A stretch of 7,680 nt of DNA from Thermoflexus hugenholtzii JAD2 (GTDB taxonomy: Bacteria > Chloroflexota > Dehalococcoidia > UBA2979), in the NCBI GenBank assembly GCA_945889565.1, contig CAMDBZ010000077.1:1-7680 (forward strand), in the 5' to 3' direction. A model generated the notes under the pieces. That model searched no databases. It saw only the letters and a list, made by a program, of their open reading frames with translations, and was not told where the DNA came from. Both the position numbers and the translations under genes were made by a program. This document shows, piece by piece, positions 5,511-7,680 of this stretch. Each line of letters starts with the position of its first letter. Positions within the stretch are counted from its first letter, which is position 1.

Positions 5511-6210
5511 CCGCCGCGCCGTCCAGCCAGCCGAGCTCGAACACGCGCAGCGACGCGACCGTCGCGAACACGCCCGGCTGCCGCTCGACCGCCGTGTCCG
5601 CCTGCTGCGACTGCACGACGGTCATACCCGCCGCCACCGCCGCGGCGACACCGGGGATCGAGTCCTCGATCGCGAGGCAGCGGGCCGCCGGCACGCCGAG
5701 CAGCGCCGCCGCGTGCACGTAGATGTCCGGCGCCGGCTTCGCGCGCGCCACGGCGTCCGCGGCCATCACCACGTCGAACGCGGCCGCGAGGCTCGCGCTC
5801 GCCAGCGTCAGCTCCACCCAGCGCGGCAGCGACTGCGACGCGACCGCGAGCGGCAGGCCGCGCGCGCGTAGCGCCGCCAGCAGCGCGTGCGCGCCGTCGA
5901 ACGCAGGCAGCCGTTGCGATTCCAGCTCGGCGCTGACGAGCGTGTCGTAACGCGCCGCGATCGCCTCGGGCGGCTCGTTGAGCGCGTAGCGCTCGCGCAG
6001 CCACACCGCAAACGCTTCGATCGACGCGCCGATGAACGCGGCGTACTCGGCGTCCGTGAGCACGTGCGGGGCGACGAGCCGGCGCGAGGCGGCGCGATGT
6101 ACCGGCTCCGCGTCGACGAGCACGCCGTCGAGGTCAAAGATCACGGCCGCGATCGGCGCGGGTGCGGGGCGCGTCAGCGTGCACCCTCGGCGATCAGCTT
6201 GAGCCGCCAC
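5500..6210 (-). CDS. HAD-superfamily hydrolase (phosphatase or phosphoglucomutase-like)
   Basis: All four HAD motifs are present. Motif I is VIFDLDGVLVDAEP, with the nucleophile Asp and the acid-base Asp at residues 26 and 28 of the longest form. Motif II is the Ser of LAVASQS, motif III the Lys of ARAKPAPDIY, and motif IV CLAIEDSIPGV with the metal-binding Glu-Asp. A helical cap sits between motifs I and II, so it belongs to the beta-phosphoglucomutase/phosphoglycolate phosphatase-like subclass. It removes or transfers phosphate from a small metabolite; the substrate is unknown. Start is uncertain. GTG at 6210 (used here) overlaps the SRPBCC gene by 37 bases and has no Shine-Dalgarno. GTG at 6144 would begin two residues before the FDLDG core. 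A CTG at 6177, preceded by GAGGG at 6 bases and overlapping the SRPBCC stop as CTGA, fits spacing best but is a rare start codon. Third gene of the lysS unit. Confidence 0.88.
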   Translation of the reverse strand: MAAQADRRGCTLTRPAPAPIAAVIFDLDGVLVDAEPVHRAASRRLVAPHVLTDAEYAAFIGASIEAFAVWLRERYALNEPPEAIAARYDTLVSAELESQRLPAFDGAHALLAALRARGLPLAVASQSLPRWVELTLASASLAAAFDVVMAADAVARAKPAPDIYVHAAALLGVPAARCLAIEDSIPGVAAAVAAGMTVVQSQQADTAVERQPGVFATVASLRVFELGWLDGAAGAP

Positions 6211-6611
6211 AGCGAGTCGCGCAGGGCCTGCCGTCGGTGGGGCCGGTGCAGCACCTCCTCCAGCAGCCAGCCGAGCGGGCCGCTGGCGGGCGTGTAGCCG
6301 GTTTCCATGCTCACGTGCACCTCAGCGGGGCCCTCCGCGCGCAGCACCCACGTGACGGCGCCCACCGCCGTGGGTACCCCGTTCGCTGCGTACGCCAGCA
6401 GCCGCGGCGCCTCGTCCGCCGCGAGCACGAGCTGCGCCCGCTCGCTGCGCAGCGGCAGCGGCAACCGGAACGCGAGCGCGTCGCCGTCCTGCGCGAGCTC
6501 CGCCACCGCGGGGCCGAACCAGCGCGCGCGATGCTCCGGCTCGCGCACGAGCGTGTAGACGGCGTCCGCCGCCGCGTGCACGTGCACGTCCTCGCGCAAC
6601 AGCCGCATCAT
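6174..6611 (-). CDS. SRPBCC-family protein (polyketide cyclase/START-like fold)
   Basis: 145 residues. The N-terminus LLREDVHVHAAADAVYTLVREPEHRARWFGPAV has the typical first strand, the AA(P)xxVY helix and the 'W' after helix 2 seen in polyketide_cyc2-type SRPBCC proteins. Strands follow at AFRLPLPLR, AQLVLAADE, AVTWVLRAEG and AEVHVSMETGY, and the long C-terminal helix is HRRQALRDSLWRLKLIAEG. The fold forms a deep hydrophobic pocket for lipid-like or aromatic ligands; no catalytic set can be named. There are two adjacent ATG codons (6611 and 6608). The first gives an ATGA overlap with the lysS stop, the second a TGATG overlap; GGTGG lies just upstream. It is therefore coupled to lysS and to the HAD gene. 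The link to lysine charging is probably only cotranscription. Confidence 0.8.
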   Translation of the reverse strand: MMRLLREDVHVHAAADAVYTLVREPEHRARWFGPAVAELAQDGDALAFRLPLPLRSERAQLVLAADEAPRLLAYAANGVPTAVGAVTWVLRAEGPAEVHVSMETGYTPASGPLGWLLEEVLHRPHRRQALRDSLWRLKLIAEGAR

Positions 6612-7680
6612 CCACCGCGCTCGCGCAGCGCGGGAAAGAGAATCACCTCGCGGATCGACTGCTCGCCGGTGACGAGCATCACCAGCCGCTCCACGCCGAT
6701 GCCGAGGCCGCCCGCCGGCGGCATCCCGTACTCCAGCGCGAGCAGAAAGTCCTCGTCGGCAAGCTCGACCTCGTCGTCGCCGCCCGCTTGCTTCGCGGCC
6801 TGCTCCAGCATGCGCTCGCGCTGCTCCACGGGATCGTTCTGCTCCGAGTACGCGTTTGCGAGCTCGTAACCGAGCGCGAACAGCTCAAAGCGCTCGGCGA
6901 GCGTCGGGTCGTCCGCCCTGCGCTTGGCCAGCGGCGAGAATTCCGCGGGATAGTCGAAGATGAACGTCGGCTGGATCAGCTTCGGCTCGACGAGCGCCGA
7001 CATCAGCGCGTCGAGCGCGGTGCCCCACGACGCATGCTCGTCCACCGGCACGCCGCGCTCGCGCGCCAGCGCGCGCAGGTCGCGCACGTCCGTGTGCGCG
7101 GTGTAGTCGATGCCGGTGTGCTCGTGCAGCAGCGCGCGGTACGTGGTGCGCGCCCACGGCTGCGCGAGGTCGATGGTGTGCTCGCCGTGCTCGAGCTGCA
7201 GCGAGCCCGTCACGTCGAGCGCGACGTGCTTGATCAGCGCCTCCACGTTGCGGGCCACGTCCTCGTAGTCCGCGTACGCCTCGTACGACTCGAGCAGCGT
7301 GAACTCGGGGTTGTGGCGGCGGGAGATGCCCTCGTTGCGAAACACGCGCCCGAGCTCGAACACCCTGTCGAAGCCGCCGACGAGCAGCCGCTTGAGGTGC
7401 AGCTCCAGCGAGATGCGCAGGTAGAGGTCGCGGTCCAGCGCGTGGTGGTGCGTCACGAAGGGCCGCGCCGCCGCGCCGCCCGCGTGCTCCTGCAGCACCG
7501 GCGTCTCCACCTCGATGTAGTCGCGCGCGTGGTGCCATGCGCGGATCGCCGCGAGCACGGCGGCGCGCCGCCGCGCCACCTCGCGCGCGCGCTCGTTGGC
7601 GATCAGGTCGAGGTAGCGCTGGCGGTAGCGCGTCTCTACGTCGGTCAGGCCGTGCCACTGATCGGGGATCGGGCGGATCG
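6608..7680 (-). CDS. lysS: Lysyl-tRNA synthetase, class II (5' partial)
   Basis: The frame is open to the right edge, so the N-terminal OB-fold anticodon-binding domain is outside; about 356 residues of roughly 500 are visible. Near the edge is WHGLTDVETRYRQRYLDLIAN, the standard entry into the catalytic domain. A GTG at 7579 lies inside this conserved stretch and is not the start. Motif 1: YIEVETPVLQ. Then ARPFVTHHHALDRDLYLRIS. Motif 2: FELGRVFRNEGISRRHNPEF, followed by EAYADY. Motif 3: GGLGIGVERLVMLVTGEQSIREVILFP at the C-terminus. It attaches lysine to tRNA-Lys with ATP. GVER replaces the more usual GIDR, a mild change. The TGA overlaps the ATG of the SRPBCC gene, so lysS leads or belongs to a unit with SRPBCC and HAD genes. 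Confidence 0.97.
   Translation of the reverse strand, partial: IRPIPDQWHGLTDVETRYRQRYLDLIANERAREVARRRAAVLAAIRAWHHARDYIEVETPVLQEHAGGAAARPFVTHHHALDRDLYLRISLELHLKRLLVGGFDRVFELGRVFRNEGISRRHNPEFTLLESYEAYADYEDVARNVEALIKHVALDVTGSLQLEHGEHTIDLAQPWARTTYRALLHEHTGIDYTAHTDVRDLRALARERGVPVDEHASWGTALDALMSALVEPKLIQPTFIFDYPAEFSPLAKRRADDPTLAERFELFALGYELANAYSEQNDPVEQRERMLEQAAKQAGGDDEVELADEDFLLALEYGMPPAGGLGIGVERLVMLVTGEQSIREVILFPALRERGG

Noticed and set aside
6608..7579. lysS as a short complete gene starting at the GTG at 7579
   Set aside because: The same frame continues to the window edge with highly conserved LysRS sequence, so the gene is cut by the window, not truncated.

Overview
The window is very GC-rich, with GTG as well as ATG starts, tightly packed genes and several promoter boxes placed a few bases before the start codon. 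Both aminoacyl-tRNA synthetases are bacterial-type. The DUF1786 protein, the codon bias and the probable leaderless promoters would fit a high-GC member of the Chloroflexota (Dehalococcoidia-like). This is a guess from style and gene content, not a proven placement.

Left half, plus strand. The window opens inside a gene (to 869) whose visible part is an Ala/Pro/Thr-rich linker, two membrane spans and a C-terminal domain resembling PD-(D/E)XK nuclease folds. A promoter (896-924) and a strong Shine-Dalgarno site then drive a 53-residue single-span membrane protein (963-1124), which ends in a small hairpin. From 1281 a DUF1786 protein overlaps a DinB-like four-helix protein by 4 bases, forming a two-gene unit. 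At 2972 a separate two-span membrane protein of unknown function begins and ends at 3523 in a hairpin nearly identical to the one after the small gene.

Right half, minus strand, read from right to left. lysS (5' end outside the window), an SRPBCC-fold protein and a HAD hydrolase overlap one another and look like one operon. It closes with a perfect 8-bp inverted repeat around the HAD stop codon. A new promoter then starts a Nudix hydrolase whose TGA overlaps the ATG of serS. serS converges on the plus-strand genes across a 48-base gap.

Functionally the minus strand is housekeeping: lysyl- and seryl-tRNA charging plus small hydrolases that may clear phosphorylated or nucleotide by-products. 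The plus strand is mostly uncharacterised membrane and DUF proteins. No mobile element, CRISPR array, rRNA or tRNA gene was seen. The points most worth a second look are the pair of hairpins that differ only by a compensatory base-pair change plus one flanking base, the recurring TAnnCT-7 nt-start arrangement, the small membrane protein, and the unusual start of the HAD gene.
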